In this document: positions 28,306 through 36,668 of the stretch, piece after piece | Layout of the letters: each line of letters opens with the position of its first letter | Position numbering within the stretch: position 1 is the stretch's first letter | From: Dermabacter hominis NBRC 106157 | GTDB lineage: Bacteria > Actinomycetota > Actinomycetes > Actinomycetales > Dermabacteraceae | DNA length: 64,000 nucleotides | NCBI RefSeq assembly: GCF_001570785.1 | Contig: NZ_BCSI01000001.1 | Span: 434,001-498,000, forward strand | Direction of reading: 5' to 3' | Notes under the pieces: model-generated | Told to the model about the DNA's origin: nothing | Databases searched by the model: none | What the model saw: only the letters and a program-made list of their open reading frames with translations | Translations under genes and position numbers: made by a program

Positions 28306-29172
28306 CTAACCTTTGACCGCGCCTGCCGTGAGCCCCGACGACAGCTGGCGCTGGACCAGGACGAAGAAGATCACAACGGGAAGCGCGATGATGGTCGAGG
28401 CGGCCATGATCGGCCCCCAGTCGGCCGTGTTCTGGGTGAAGAACGTCCGCAGGCCAACACCTACCGTGTACTTCGAAGAGTCCGTCATAAACGTGAGGGC
28501 AAAAATGAATTCGTTCCACGCGGTGATGAACGCGAACACGCTCGTGGCGACGAGACCGGGGGCGACGAGCGGCAGGAGAATCGAGAAGAACATCCTGAAC
28601 CATCCGGCGCCATCGATGTAGGCGGCTTCCTCAAGTTCCTTCGGGACCGCGGCGACGAAACCCTTGAGGTTCCAAATCGCGAACGGAAGCGAGAAGGCGA
28701 GATAGACGATCACGAGCCCGAGGAGCGAGTTGAGCATGTTGAGGGTGCGCGCCTGGAGGAACAGCGGGATCACGAGAGCCTCGAGCGGCACCATCTGCAC
28801 CATGAGCACGAGAACGAGCACGACGGTGCGAAGGCGGAAGCGGTAGCGAGCGACGCCAATCGCGGCGAACAGCGCGATTGCACCCGACAGGAGCACGGTG
28901 CCGGCCGCGACGATGAGGGAGACCTTGATGTACTCGAAGAAGTTCGCGTCGATCAGGACAGTTTTAAAGTGATCGAGGGTGAAGCCCGAAGGCAAAATGC
29001 CCGCGCCGCGAGAGTTTGCGTGCGTGTCCACAGCGGTCGTGAGCATCCAGTAAAACGGGAAGAGCGCGTAGAGGAGAAGAAGGGCGATGCCGAACGCCTT
29101 CGCGATATTTGCGGGGCGAAGCGGGTTCTTCTTATTGGCGGGTGTGGCGCCTGTCGAAGCGGTGGTGCTCAC
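28306..29172 (-). CDS. Carbohydrate ABC transporter permease (MalG type)
   Basis: Inner-membrane permease of 288 residues with about six membrane segments. The EAA motif region reads EAAYIDGAGWFRMFFSILLPL, where it couples to an ATPase. No ATPase gene is present in this cluster, so a shared MsiK-type ATPase elsewhere is likely, as is common in actinobacteria. It overlaps the MalF-type permease by 4 bp and lies 9 bases before nagZ. It probably imports amino-sugar oligosaccharides. Confidence 0.88.
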   Translation of the reverse strand: MSTTASTGATPANKKNPLRPANIAKAFGIALLLLYALFPFYWMLTTAVDTHANSRGAGILPSGFTLDHFKTVLIDANFFEYIKVSLIVAAGTVLLSGAIALFAAIGVARYRFRLRTVVLVLVLMVQMVPLEALVIPLFLQARTLNMLNSLLGLVIVYLAFSLPFAIWNLKGFVAAVPKELEEAAYIDGAGWFRMFFSILLPLVAPGLVATSVFAFITAWNEFIFALTFMTDSSKYTVGVGLRTFFTQNTADWGPIMAASTIIALPVVIFFVLVQRQLSSGLTAGAVKG

Positions 29173-30137
29173 AGTTCATCCTCCTTCATGAGTGCGCGCA
29201 TGTAGACCACGGAGATCGCGAGAAGGACGAGAGTGAGAAGTACCGCGATAGCAGAGCCCATGCCGTACTTTCCCTGCCCAAACGACTCGGTGTAGGACCA
29301 CACGCCGAGGTTCATCATGTGCCTGTTCGACCCATCGCCGCCGGGCATGAGATAGATCTGCGTGAAGACCTTGAAGTCCCAAATCGTCGACAAGATGATG
29401 CACACGGCGAGGATCGGGCGGATCATCGGGATGGTGACGTTCGTGAAGCGCTTGAACGCACTCGCGCCATCGACTTTCGCGGCCTCATACAGGGACTCCG
29501 GGATCGTGAGGAGCCCGGCGAGGGTCGTCACGGCGATAAAGGGAAAGCCGTGGTACACGACATTGAGTGCGGCAATTCCGTAAAACGCGAGGCGAGAATC
29601 CCACCAGTTGGCGCTGCCCGGAGTGAACAGCCCGAGTGATTCAAGGACGCTCGCCACGAACCCGCTCGTGGGGTCGAAAAGCCACACAAACACGTACGTG
29701 CCGGTCAGCGCGGGAACGGCCCACGCGACCATGATCGCGCCGATGCAGATGTTGCGCCACGTGAGCGAGAGCGTATTGAGAAACAGCGCAACGGCAACAC
29801 CCACGAGCATCGTCAGCACCACGCACACGGCCGCAAATCCGACGGTGTTGGGAAGCACGGTTGTCCACAGATGCGGGTCGCTGAGAATCGCCGAATAGTT
29901 GGCGAAGCCCACGTAGTTGGTGGTGCCCTTCAGCAGGTTACGCAGGCCGTAGTCCTGAAGCGAGAGGTCGAATACGCGAAACAGGGGGAAGATCAACAGG
30001 ACCGCGAGCGTGAGGAGCCCGGGCGCAAGGAGCAGCCACGGCGGCAAGTGTCGGCGCGCCCACATCGACAGTCGTGACGAGCGGCTCGTGTCAGCCGGGG
30101 GCAGCGCACTCTCGTGAGTGTCGTTCATGGTGGTCAT
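29169..30137 (-). CDS. Carbohydrate ABC transporter permease (MalF type)
   Basis: Partner permease of 322 residues with about six membrane segments. The EAA loop reads YEAAKVDGASAFKRFTNVTIPM. It is encoded just before the MalG-type permease with a 4-bp overlap (29169-29172). The start is uncertain: ATG 30137 is used, and ATG 30128 is an in-frame alternative. Neither has a strong ribosome site. Confidence 0.87.
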   Translation of the reverse strand: MTTMNDTHESALPPADTSRSSRLSMWARRHLPPWLLLAPGLLTLAVLLIFPLFRVFDLSLQDYGLRNLLKGTTNYVGFANYSAILSDPHLWTTVLPNTVGFAAVCVVLTMLVGVAVALFLNTLSLTWRNICIGAIMVAWAVPALTGTYVFVWLFDPTSGFVASVLESLGLFTPGSANWWDSRLAFYGIAALNVVYHGFPFIAVTTLAGLLTIPESLYEAAKVDGASAFKRFTNVTIPMIRPILAVCIILSTIWDFKVFTQIYLMPGGDGSNRHMMNLGVWSYTESFGQGKYGMGSAIAVLLTLVLLAISVVYMRALMKEDEL

Positions 30138-30165
30138 CGAGGAAGCTTTCGGACGTGAGCTGGGG

Positions 30166-30201
30166 GCTCGGGACCCAGCCCTCAGCGAGTGGGTCCCGAG
30201 C
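30166..30201 (-). other. Intercistronic hairpin between binding-protein and permease genes
   Basis: GCTCGGGACCCA (30166-30177) and TGGGTCCCGAGC (30190-30201) form a perfect 12-bp stem without a U-tract. A hairpin here could protect the upstream binding-protein mRNA and give more SBP than permease, as in mal operons. This role is inferred. Confidence 0.6.
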
Positions 30202-30226
30202 GATGGTCGGTGAACAAAAATGCGGC

Positions 30227-31531
30227 TTAGGCGCCGAAGATTCCGTCCATTTCCTTAGCGGCAGCATCAGCGGCAGCCTGCGGAGCCTGGCCACCGGCGA
30301 GCACGTTGCTCAGGAGGTTCGGGAGGGTCTTCTTGCCCTCGATCTGGCCCCACATTGGAGTAACGGGTACGGACTTGCCGGCCTCGGTCATTTGCGAAGC
30401 AAAGACCTTTGTGAGGTCGGTGCCGTTCTCGATGGTCTCGTCGAGCGCTGACTTCGTGCCGGGGAAGAAGTTCGTCTCTTCGCTCCACCGGGTCGCGAAT
30501 TCGCCGGTTGTCATGAGCTTGATGAGTTCGAAGGCGAGCTCGGGCTCCTCGGAGTCCAGGAACCGGCACAGGTGGGAACCGCCCACGAAGCTGGCGGCGA
30601 TCGCCGAGTCCTTGGCGGGGATGGTGAAAGCCGTGAGCTTGTTGAACAGTTCTTCGTCGCTTGCCTTCACGGTTGCGGGCACCCACGAACCGGTGATGAA
30701 CATGGCGACCTTGCCCTCCTGGAACTGCTTGAGGGAGTCGGTCTCCTTCCAGGTCGAGGCGGCCTCGGTCGACGAGCCATGCTTGAGGGCGAGGTCGGTG
30801 TACCACGTGAGGCCCTCGACTGCGGGCGCTTCGTTGATGGTGGCCTTCCAGTCTTTGCCGGAGCCTTCGGCGATGTCGCCGCCTGCTCCCCAGATGAAGG
30901 GGAGGAGAGCGAAGGGGGATCCGCCGTTGACGGGGAACGGGATGACGTCGGGGTTCTTCGTCTTGAGGGTATCGATCATGGCGAGGAGGTCATCCCACGA
31001 CTGGGGCTGGGAGTTGACCCCCGCGGCTTCGAGGATCTCCTTGTTCGCGAGGATCGAGCGGATGCCCGCGTACCACGGCATGCCATACAGCTTGCCGTCA
31101 AGCGTGCCCGCTTCCTTGAGTGCATCGACGAGGTCAGAGTCGATGCCGGCCTTCTTGACGTCTTCCGTGAGGTCGTCGAGGCCCCCTGCATCCGCGAACT
31201 CGGGAGTCCAGGTTGTGCCGATCTCCGCAACGTCGGGGCCGGTGCCGCCCGCCATGGCGGTCACGAACTTGTCGTGCGCACCATCCCACGGCTGGACCTC
31301 GACCTTGAGAGTCGCGCCCGTGTGCTTGGTGAACTCCTCCTGGAGGGCTTTGACGTATTCGTCAGTCTTGGCGTTCGTGCCCTCCATGATCCACAGGGTG
31401 ATGGTCTTGCCGTCGTTGGCGGCCTTATCGGTGGGGTTGGAGGAGGAACCGCCCGAATTGCCGCACGCGGCGAGGCCCACGGTGGCCGCGCCGAGCGCTC
31501 CGGTGGCGATGAGGTTCCTGCGGGTGATCAT
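30227..31531 (-). CDS. Extracellular sugar-binding lipoprotein of ABC transporter
   Basis: A 434-residue family 1 solute-binding protein. The leader MITRRNLIATG has a twin-Arg and a lipobox LAAC with lipidated Cys23. The mature part has the usual SBP_bac_1 start TITLWIMEGTNAK. Together with the two permeases it forms an ABC importer. Genes downstream (nagZ, anmK, murQ) make GlcNAc-(anhydro)MurNAc or MurNAc a likely ligand, but specificity is not visible. It is the first gene of the operon, facing the kinase across the operator candidate. Confidence 0.9.
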   Translation of the reverse strand: MITRRNLIATGALGAATVGLAACGNSGGSSSNPTDKAANDGKTITLWIMEGTNAKTDEYVKALQEEFTKHTGATLKVEVQPWDGAHDKFVTAMAGGTGPDVAEIGTTWTPEFADAGGLDDLTEDVKKAGIDSDLVDALKEAGTLDGKLYGMPWYAGIRSILANKEILEAAGVNSQPQSWDDLLAMIDTLKTKNPDVIPFPVNGGSPFALLPFIWGAGGDIAEGSGKDWKATINEAPAVEGLTWYTDLALKHGSSTEAASTWKETDSLKQFQEGKVAMFITGSWVPATVKASDEELFNKLTAFTIPAKDSAIAASFVGGSHLCRFLDSEEPELAFELIKLMTTGEFATRWSEETNFFPGTKSALDETIENGTDLTKVFASQMTEAGKSVPVTPMWGQIEGKKTLPNLLSNVLAGGQAPQAAADAAAKEMDGIFGA

Positions 31532-31568
31532 AGTGTCTCCTTTGAGCTATGGGGGACGGGCACCGTCG

Positions 31569-31583
31569 TGAAAAAATATTTCA
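31569..31583. promoter_or_regulatory. Candidate RpiR-type operator in the divergent promoter region
   Basis: Palindrome TGAAA-AAATA-TTTCA lies in the 130-base space between the divergent binding-protein gene and the kinase gene. It is 38 bases upstream of the SBP start codon. The AT-rich spacer and TGAAA/TTTCA halves resemble RpiR/MurR operators in general. No second copy was found near the regulator gene. Confidence 0.5.
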
Positions 31584-31661
31584 TCCGTATGCCTCAAGAT
31601 GAAACTTACCACAACTTGTGGGGTGGATGACATACTGGGCGAGACCGAAAGGACTGCTGAC

Positions 31662-32672
31662 ATGCCGATTTCCGTGATTCTGGGTGCCGACGTCGGAGCG
31701 ACCCACACGCGCCTCGCAATCGAGGGAGCCGATGGGCGAAGTGGCGAGAGTTTCACGCCGGTCCGCGTCGAGGGCGCGGGGTTTAACGTGAGGTCCTCCG
31801 GGCCCGACGCGCTCGAGCACTTCGAGCAGACACTTGCGCGCGCCTTCGCCCCGCTCGACACCGGTAGCACCCTGGAAAAGGCCGTCTTCGGCATATCTGG
31901 AGCGGGGCCCGCCCGCCACGAGCGCATCGAGGCGCTCGTGCGTGAGGCCGTTGTCTCGCAAGCGGCCTCTCACCACATCCAGGTCGATCCCGCGAGCGTT
32001 CGTGTCGTCGATGACCTGTGCACGGCATTCGCGAGTGCCTTCCCGGCATCCGCGTCACGACCCACCGGCGTTCTCGTTCTCGCGGGCACCGGCGCGGCAA
32101 GCGTGAGCTATGTCCGGGGCGTGGAGTCGGTGCGCCGTGATGGCATGGGATGGCTGCTAGGGGACGTCGGCTCGGCCGTGTGGCTTGGCAAGCGCGCGCT
32201 CGAGGCAGTGGCGGCGGACCTCGACGCGCGCGGGAGCTCGACAGCCCTCACCGACCGTGTATGCGCGGCGCTGGGCTTCAACCCGCGTGACACCGCTGCC
32301 CAGCTCGACCCACGCCAAGCGCTCATCCGTGAAGCCTACGACCTGACCCCGGCCGAGTACGGGCGTTTCGCCCCGATCGTGACCGAGCTCGGTCATTTCG
32401 GCGAGGGCGAAAGTGACGAGGTCGCACGCGAGATCGTCGCGCAAGCCGTGGACAGTCTCCTCGAGGGGGCCCTTGCGCTCGCGGATCCTCTTCGCGGCAA
32501 TTCACCCGTGAGTGTCGTCCTCGCCGGTAGTGTCCTCACCGCTCGCGGCCCGATAGGGGATCTCATGCGCTATGCGCTCGAACGCGAGGGGTTCGACGTG
32601 CGTGAGGCTGCCTCGCCGCTCGACGGTGCGCTTGCGTTAGCGCGCGCGGAAACACGTCTTCAGAAGGCGTAG
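31662..32672 (+). CDS. BadF/BcrA-type sugar kinase (N-acetylglucosamine/MurNAc kinase-like)
   Basis: A 336-residue ASKHA ATPase. The phosphate-1 loop is GADVGATHTRLA near the N-terminus, followed by VLAGTGAASV and GWLLGDVGSAVWLGKRALEAV, typical of NagK/MurK-like kinases. It would phosphorylate GlcNAc or MurNAc brought in by the divergent ABC system. ATG 31662 with AAAGGA eight bases upstream is preferred to the frame start at 31599. Its end overlaps the convergent ankyrin gene by 13 bases. Confidence 0.82.
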   Translation: MPISVILGADVGATHTRLAIEGADGRSGESFTPVRVEGAGFNVRSSGPDALEHFEQTLARAFAPLDTGSTLEKAVFGISGAGPARHERIEALVREAVVSQAASHHIQVDPASVRVVDDLCTAFASAFPASASRPTGVLVLAGTGAASVSYVRGVESVRRDGMGWLLGDVGSAVWLGKRALEAVAADLDARGSSTALTDRVCAALGFNPRDTAAQLDPRQALIREAYDLTPAEYGRFAPIVTELGHFGEGESDEVAREIVAQAVDSLLEGALALADPLRGNSPVSVVLAGSVLTARGPIGDLMRYALEREGFDVREAASPLDGALALARAETRLQKA

Positions 32673-33055
32673 GCGCGGGAGAAGAACCGAGCGCTCTCGC
32701 GCGCGCTGGGCACTCCCGCATCGGGATCAGCACCAGCTTCGACGAGCACCGCGACCACGTCGTCGAAACCTTTGAATACGGCGCCCGCGAGCGGGCTCTG
32801 GCCACGGTCGTTGAGAAGGTCGACGTCCGCGCCGTGCTCTGCAAGCAGCTTCACGAGTGCCGCGTGGTCGTGGTACGCGGCAAGCATGAGCATGGTGTTG
32901 CCGTCTGCATCTTGCATGTTGAGGGGAATTCCCGCCTCGATGGCGGGGCGGAGAATATCGAGGTTCCCCTCGCGTGCAGCGTCCATGAGGGCGCGCGCGA
33001 GTGCGGCGGCCTCATCGGCGTCGGTACCGGGCTGGGGCGCGGTGTTGTCACTCAT
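32660..33055 (-). CDS. Ankyrin-repeat protein coupled to the thiamine transporter operon
   Basis: A 131-residue soluble protein with about three ankyrin repeats (residues 19-115): DAAREGNLDILRPAIEAG, DGNTMLMLAAYHDHAALVKLL, and RGQSPLAGAVFKGFDDVVAVLV. No signal peptide or membrane segment is seen. Its ATG overlaps the stop of the ECF ATPase/T gene (ATGA, 33052-33055), so it is translated with the transporter. A protein-interaction role is inferred from the fold; its partner is unknown. Confidence 0.82.
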   Translation of the reverse strand: MSDNTAPQPGTDADEAAALARALMDAAREGNLDILRPAIEAGIPLNMQDADGNTMLMLAAYHDHAALVKLLAEHGADVDLLNDRGQSPLAGAVFKGFDDVVAVLVEAGADPDAGVPSARESARFFSRAYAF

Positions 33056-35217
33056 GCCACAAGCGTAGCGATGATGGGCGCGGCCAGCAGGACGATCCCG
33101 AGTCCCAAGCCCCACGCATCGTGCCACGTGAACCGCGCATCGTGGACCCACGTGCGCCGTTGCGCCGTCGCGAATCCGCGCGCGTCCATCGCGAGAGCTT
33201 GGATCTCCGCGCCGCGCAGCGTCGAGACGAGAAGCGCAAACGTTGCACCGGCGTAGAGCGCGAAGGAATTGCGCTGCTGGATGCCCCGGATGCGGCGCGT
33301 AAAGACGATGTCGCCCCACTGCGAAAACACGTGTCCGAGCCGCGCAAGGCCCGCACTCATGGCTGCCGCAAACCGCGCGGGAACATGACACTTTTGGGCG
33401 AGAGCCTGACCGAAGCGGGTCGGGTCTAGACCTTCAAGAAGGATCGCGCCGGGGCCGACCATGGCGAAGATTCTCAGGCCCTCGACGCCGGCACTCTGCC
33501 ATGTCGACAGTTCGCCGAGTGGCCTGCCGGAGAGAATCCCGGCCGACCACGCGATGGTGAGCGCCGCGAGCACGATTGGTGCAAGGCGCGCCATGAGCCG
33601 GGCTGGAGTGCGCCAGGCGAGAGGGATGAGCGTGAGCGTGAGGATGGTGCCCGTGAGCGTCGGCGCGAGCGTGTGCATTCCGCACGATCCAGCGAAGGCT
33701 AAAGCAGCGACCGCGAGGATCGTGAGTGGATTGAGCTTATCGGCAGCGACGGCGCGCGGCGGGTGGGGAACGCGCGGGATTGGGGGAGCGGGGGACGGGC
33801 CCGACGGTTGCTGGCACGCGATACTCTCTCGGAGATCGTCACGCCCCGGCGCTGCCTCGAGGGCAATGACTCGGTCGCACGCGCGCACGAGCCGCTCGTC
33901 ATGGGTGGCCGCAAGAACCGCGCGGCCGCTGACGAGTGCGCGAGCAATGAGCTCAGCCACCGCGCCAAACGCCGCGTCGTCGAGGCCCACCGTCGGCTCG
34001 TCGAGCACGAGAATGTCGCGGCCTGAGGCGAGTGCCGTCGCGAAGGCGAGGCGGCGCTGCTCGCCCCCTGAAAGTGTGAAGGGGCCGGCGGATTCGAGGT
34101 GGGCGAGGCCTGTTGCCTCAAGCCACGCCCGTGCGGCCTCATCGTCGCTCGGATCCTCGGCGCCGGCTTTCACCTCGTCGAGGACGGTGCGGGCGACGAA
34201 GCTCTGCTCGGGGTTTTGCGGGAGCCATGCGGCTCGAAACGGCGCCCTTTTCGCTGCGCGCTTCCCCCTACCCGTACGTTCACGGGTCTCCTCGAGAAGG
34301 TAGCGGATCAAGGTCGACTTGCCGATGCCGCTCGGACCCGTGAGCGCGGCGAGTTCCCCGGTGTAAAGCTCGACGTGAACGGGCCCGGCAAACAGCGTGC
34401 GGCCCTCGAGTGTCGCGGGAACCTCGAGGTCAATGAGGGCGGTACCCTCGTTGCCTCCTCGCAGCGGTTTTTGTTCGCTGCCGAGCGCACTTTCGCCGCG
34501 AGAGTCGTCCGCGCGCCATGCCCCCGCGGGAGCGTCCTCAAGTATCTGACCGCCCGCACCTATGCGGATGACGCGGTCGACGTGGTCGCGCCAGAGCTCC
34601 ACTTGGTGATCCGCAACGACGAGAGTGAGGCCCTCGGTTGCTTCGCAAATGGCGTCGCGTACGGCGAGTGCCGTCTTGGCGTCGAGCATCGCAAGCGGCT
34701 CATCGAGAGCGATCGCCCCGGCACCCGTAGCGATCAGGCCCGCGAGGGAGAGGCGCTGCTGCTGCCCACCAGAAAGGTGGTAGGGGTTGGCATCGAGCGG
34801 AGAAGAAAACGCGGCCGCGGCGTGTGCATCGCGCACCATTGCGGGCATGCGTGAGGGATCAACGCTTGCATTTTCCGGGCCGAAAGCGGTATCGATTCCC
34901 GTCGTCGCGCCCACGAACGAGTGGACGGGATTTTGCACCATGAGGGCGACGCCCGGCACGGGAGACGCCTCGGGAAGCGGTGCCGACGGGTCGATCCCTT
35001 CCGGTGGGTCCTCGGGAATGAGGCCGCTCAGGGCCTTGAGAATCGTCGATTTTCCCGAGCCGCTCGCACCCGTGAGAAGAACGCGTTCACCCGCATCAAT
35101 CTGGAGGGAAAGGCCAGAAAGAACCGGGGCCCTACGCCCCGGTGGCGTATAGGTGAAGTCATCGATCCCCACACCCACGGCGCGGCGGGTTGAGGCAAGC
35201 GTCGGGCTCTCACTCAC
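33052..35217 (-). CDS. ECF transporter energising protein: fused ATPase-ATPase-EcfT
   Basis: A single 721-residue polypeptide with three modules. The first ATPase (about 15-235) has Walker A GASGSGKST, LSGGQ and ALDEPLAMLD. The second ATPase (about 250-450) has GPSGIGKST, LSGGE and LDEPTVGLD. The last ~220 residues are the membrane T-component, ending with the coupling MDARGF motif. In Bacillus YkoEDC the double ATPase (YkoD) and T (YkoC) are separate, so this is an A-A-T fusion. It overlaps the second S-component gene by 4 bp (GTG 35217). By context it energises thiamine or HMP uptake. Confidence 0.88.
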   Translation of the reverse strand: MSESPTLASTRRAVGVGIDDFTYTPPGRRAPVLSGLSLQIDAGERVLLTGASGSGKSTILKALSGLIPEDPPEGIDPSAPLPEASPVPGVALMVQNPVHSFVGATTGIDTAFGPENASVDPSRMPAMVRDAHAAAAFSSPLDANPYHLSGGQQQRLSLAGLIATGAGAIALDEPLAMLDAKTALAVRDAICEATEGLTLVVADHQVELWRDHVDRVIRIGAGGQILEDAPAGAWRADDSRGESALGSEQKPLRGGNEGTALIDLEVPATLEGRTLFAGPVHVELYTGELAALTGPSGIGKSTLIRYLLEETRERTGRGKRAAKRAPFRAAWLPQNPEQSFVARTVLDEVKAGAEDPSDDEAARAWLEATGLAHLESAGPFTLSGGEQRRLAFATALASGRDILVLDEPTVGLDDAAFGAVAELIARALVSGRAVLAATHDERLVRACDRVIALEAAPGRDDLRESIACQQPSGPSPAPPIPRVPHPPRAVAADKLNPLTILAVAALAFAGSCGMHTLAPTLTGTILTLTLIPLAWRTPARLMARLAPIVLAALTIAWSAGILSGRPLGELSTWQSAGVEGLRIFAMVGPGAILLEGLDPTRFGQALAQKCHVPARFAAAMSAGLARLGHVFSQWGDIVFTRRIRGIQQRNSFALYAGATFALLVSTLRGAEIQALAMDARGFATAQRRTWVHDARFTWHDAWGLGLGIVLLAAPIIATLVA

Positions 35218-35822
35218 CGCTGTGCGGCCTCCTCACGCCCGGGTGCGAAGTTCCCGAGAGCCCCGGTCTTCGCAAGCGCGCGCACGATTGCCGGCGCCGG
35301 CAACGCAAGCAGAATGACGCCAGAAATGATGAACAGTGCGAGGTGGGCGAAGCGGAACGGCATAGCCCAGCTCGGGAAGAACACGAACTGCTCCCAAATC
35401 CACTGCAAAACCATCGAGATCCAGGCACCTGCGAGAACCCACTTAAACGACGGCTTCGCGTACTTCGTGGCGGCACCCATGACCTCGAAGCCGATCGCAA
35501 CGATCGCGCCCGAGATGAGCACCGTCCACCCGAAGTGCGAGCCGAGAAGTGCCTCGATGATCGCGCCAATCCACATCGTGCCAAGTGCCGAGCCTGGTTT
35601 GCGAACGATGAGCATCGAGAGCGCCGCCGGCAGAGCCCACGGACCCGCGGCGATGCCTTCACTGGGCGGGAAAAGCGAGAACACGGGCTTGAGTGCGCCG
35701 AGACCGGCGGCGTAGGCAAAGAACGCGACGCCCGCGATCAGGCCCATCGATACAACAACGAGAAGATCGATAGTGCGGTAGCGAAAAGCGGAATGGTTAT
35801 CAGGAGCAGCTGTGGTCATCAT
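35214..35822 (-). CDS. ECF transporter S-component (YkoE-like), second copy
   Basis: A 202-residue membrane protein with five to six hydrophobic segments. The YRTIDLLVVVSMGLIAGVAF start and the LLGSHFGWTVLISG segment match YkoE-type substrate-binding subunits for thiamine or hydroxymethylpyrimidine. It is a clear paralogue of the preceding gene product (same YRTIDL start, EALLGSHFG and LAKxGAL blocks). ATG 35822 overlaps the preceding stop, so translation is coupled. Confidence 0.85.
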   Translation of the reverse strand: MMTTAAPDNHSAFRYRTIDLLVVVSMGLIAGVAFFAYAAGLGALKPVFSLFPPSEGIAAGPWALPAALSMLIVRKPGSALGTMWIGAIIEALLGSHFGWTVLISGAIVAIGFEVMGAATKYAKPSFKWVLAGAWISMVLQWIWEQFVFFPSWAMPFRFAHLALFIISGVILLALPAPAIVRALAKTGALGNFAPGREEAAQR

Positions 35823-36463
35823 GCATCGATTCTAGAACCGCCACGCGGGGCTTGAGAGACGGTAAAGTCCCTGCCCACCGGAAATTGATTGAGCGCGCCG
35901 GCCTTCGCGAGCGCCGTGACGATAGCGCGCCCGAGGGCAGCGAGAAGCGTGAGGGCGCTGATCCAGAAGAATACGAGAAGCATGACTTTGTAGCCCGCAG
36001 ACCACGAGGGGAAGTAGGCGGTGATCTCGTAAAGCCACTCGAAGAGGGTCGACAGAAGCGAGCCGCCAATCACAACCGCAGCGCTCGTACTCGCCCACCC
36101 CGAGAGCGCGAACGCGATCTCGAAACCCGCGCCCTGGATGAGGCCGGAGATAAGCGCGCCGACACCGAAGTGGCTGCCGAGGAGCGCCTCGAGGCACGCC
36201 GCGATAATTTCCGCGCCGAAGGCAGCGCCTGGGCGGCGAACGATCAACATCGCGACGAGAGCAGGAAGGCACCAGAAGCCAGTGAGGAGGCCCTCGAGCG
36301 GGGGGAAAACCGCGGTGAGAGGGGCCACAAGGTTGTACAGGTGCGCGTAGCCGGCAAAGGCGACGCCGAAGGCTACGCCGACCATGACGATCACGACGAG
36401 ATCAATCGTGCGGTACTTAATGCGCTCGGAAAAGCCCGCTCGCGCTGTGCGTTGATCGGTCAT
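35819..36463 (-). CDS. ECF transporter S-component (YkoE-like), first copy
   Basis: A 214-residue membrane substrate-binding subunit, first gene after the TPP riboswitch. It shares YRTIDL, FPPLEGLLTGFW, VRRPGAAFGAEI and EALLGSHFG with the next gene, so the two arose by tandem duplication. Thiamine or its precursor is the probable ligand because of the riboswitch. ATG 36463 is preferred to GTG 36478. GGAAGGAG is five bases upstream and is the target of the sequestering hairpin. Confidence 0.88.
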   Translation of the reverse strand: MTDQRTARAGFSERIKYRTIDLVVIVMVGVAFGVAFAGYAHLYNLVAPLTAVFPPLEGLLTGFWCLPALVAMLIVRRPGAAFGAEIIAACLEALLGSHFGVGALISGLIQGAGFEIAFALSGWASTSAAVVIGGSLLSTLFEWLYEITAYFPSWSAGYKVMLLVFFWISALTLLAALGRAIVTALAKAGALNQFPVGRDFTVSQAPRGGSRIDA

Positions 36464-36470
36464 CACCACT

Positions 36471-36486
36471 CCTTCCACTCGGAAGG
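36471..36486 (-). promoter_or_regulatory. Shine-Dalgarno-sequestering hairpin of the thiamine ECF operon
   Basis: On the minus strand CCTTCC (36486-36481), loop GAGT, then GGAAGG (36476-36471) make a perfect 6-bp hairpin. It covers the GGAAGGAG ribosome site of the first S-component gene. Together with the upstream TPP aptamer this suggests translational control: TPP bound gives hairpin and no translation. Confidence 0.65.
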
Positions 36487-36530
36487 GGCATGCCCGTGAA
36501 GCGGCGTGGCCGCGGCATGCGAGAAATCCC

Positions 36531-36615
36531 GACTCCCTACGCCGGTGCTAACCGGATCAGGTTCGAGGGTCAGCGCCCTTTGCGCACTCTCAGCACCGGT
36601 CGGTGCTCCCCTGTC
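36531..36615 (-). promoter_or_regulatory. TPP riboswitch (THI element)
   Basis: Read on the minus strand it shows the TPP aptamer order: GGGGAGC, then GCTGAGAGTG, GACCCTCGAACCTGATC, CGGTTAGCACCGGCG, and GTAGGGAGTC. These blocks are the conserved THI-box core. It lies 68 bases upstream of the S-component ATG and identifies the ECF operon as thiamine-related. No terminator with U-tract follows, which favours translational control. Confidence 0.93.
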
Positions 36616-36668
36616 TGTTGGATGACGCCCACAAGTGTACAGGCAGGTGAGGGCAGGGCCGCGAGTGC

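Noticed and set aside
26896-29205. Plus-strand frame of 769 codons across nagZ and the MalG-type permease
   Set aside because: It is antisense to two well-supported genes. The composition is Arg/His/Glu-rich, as expected from a shadow frame.
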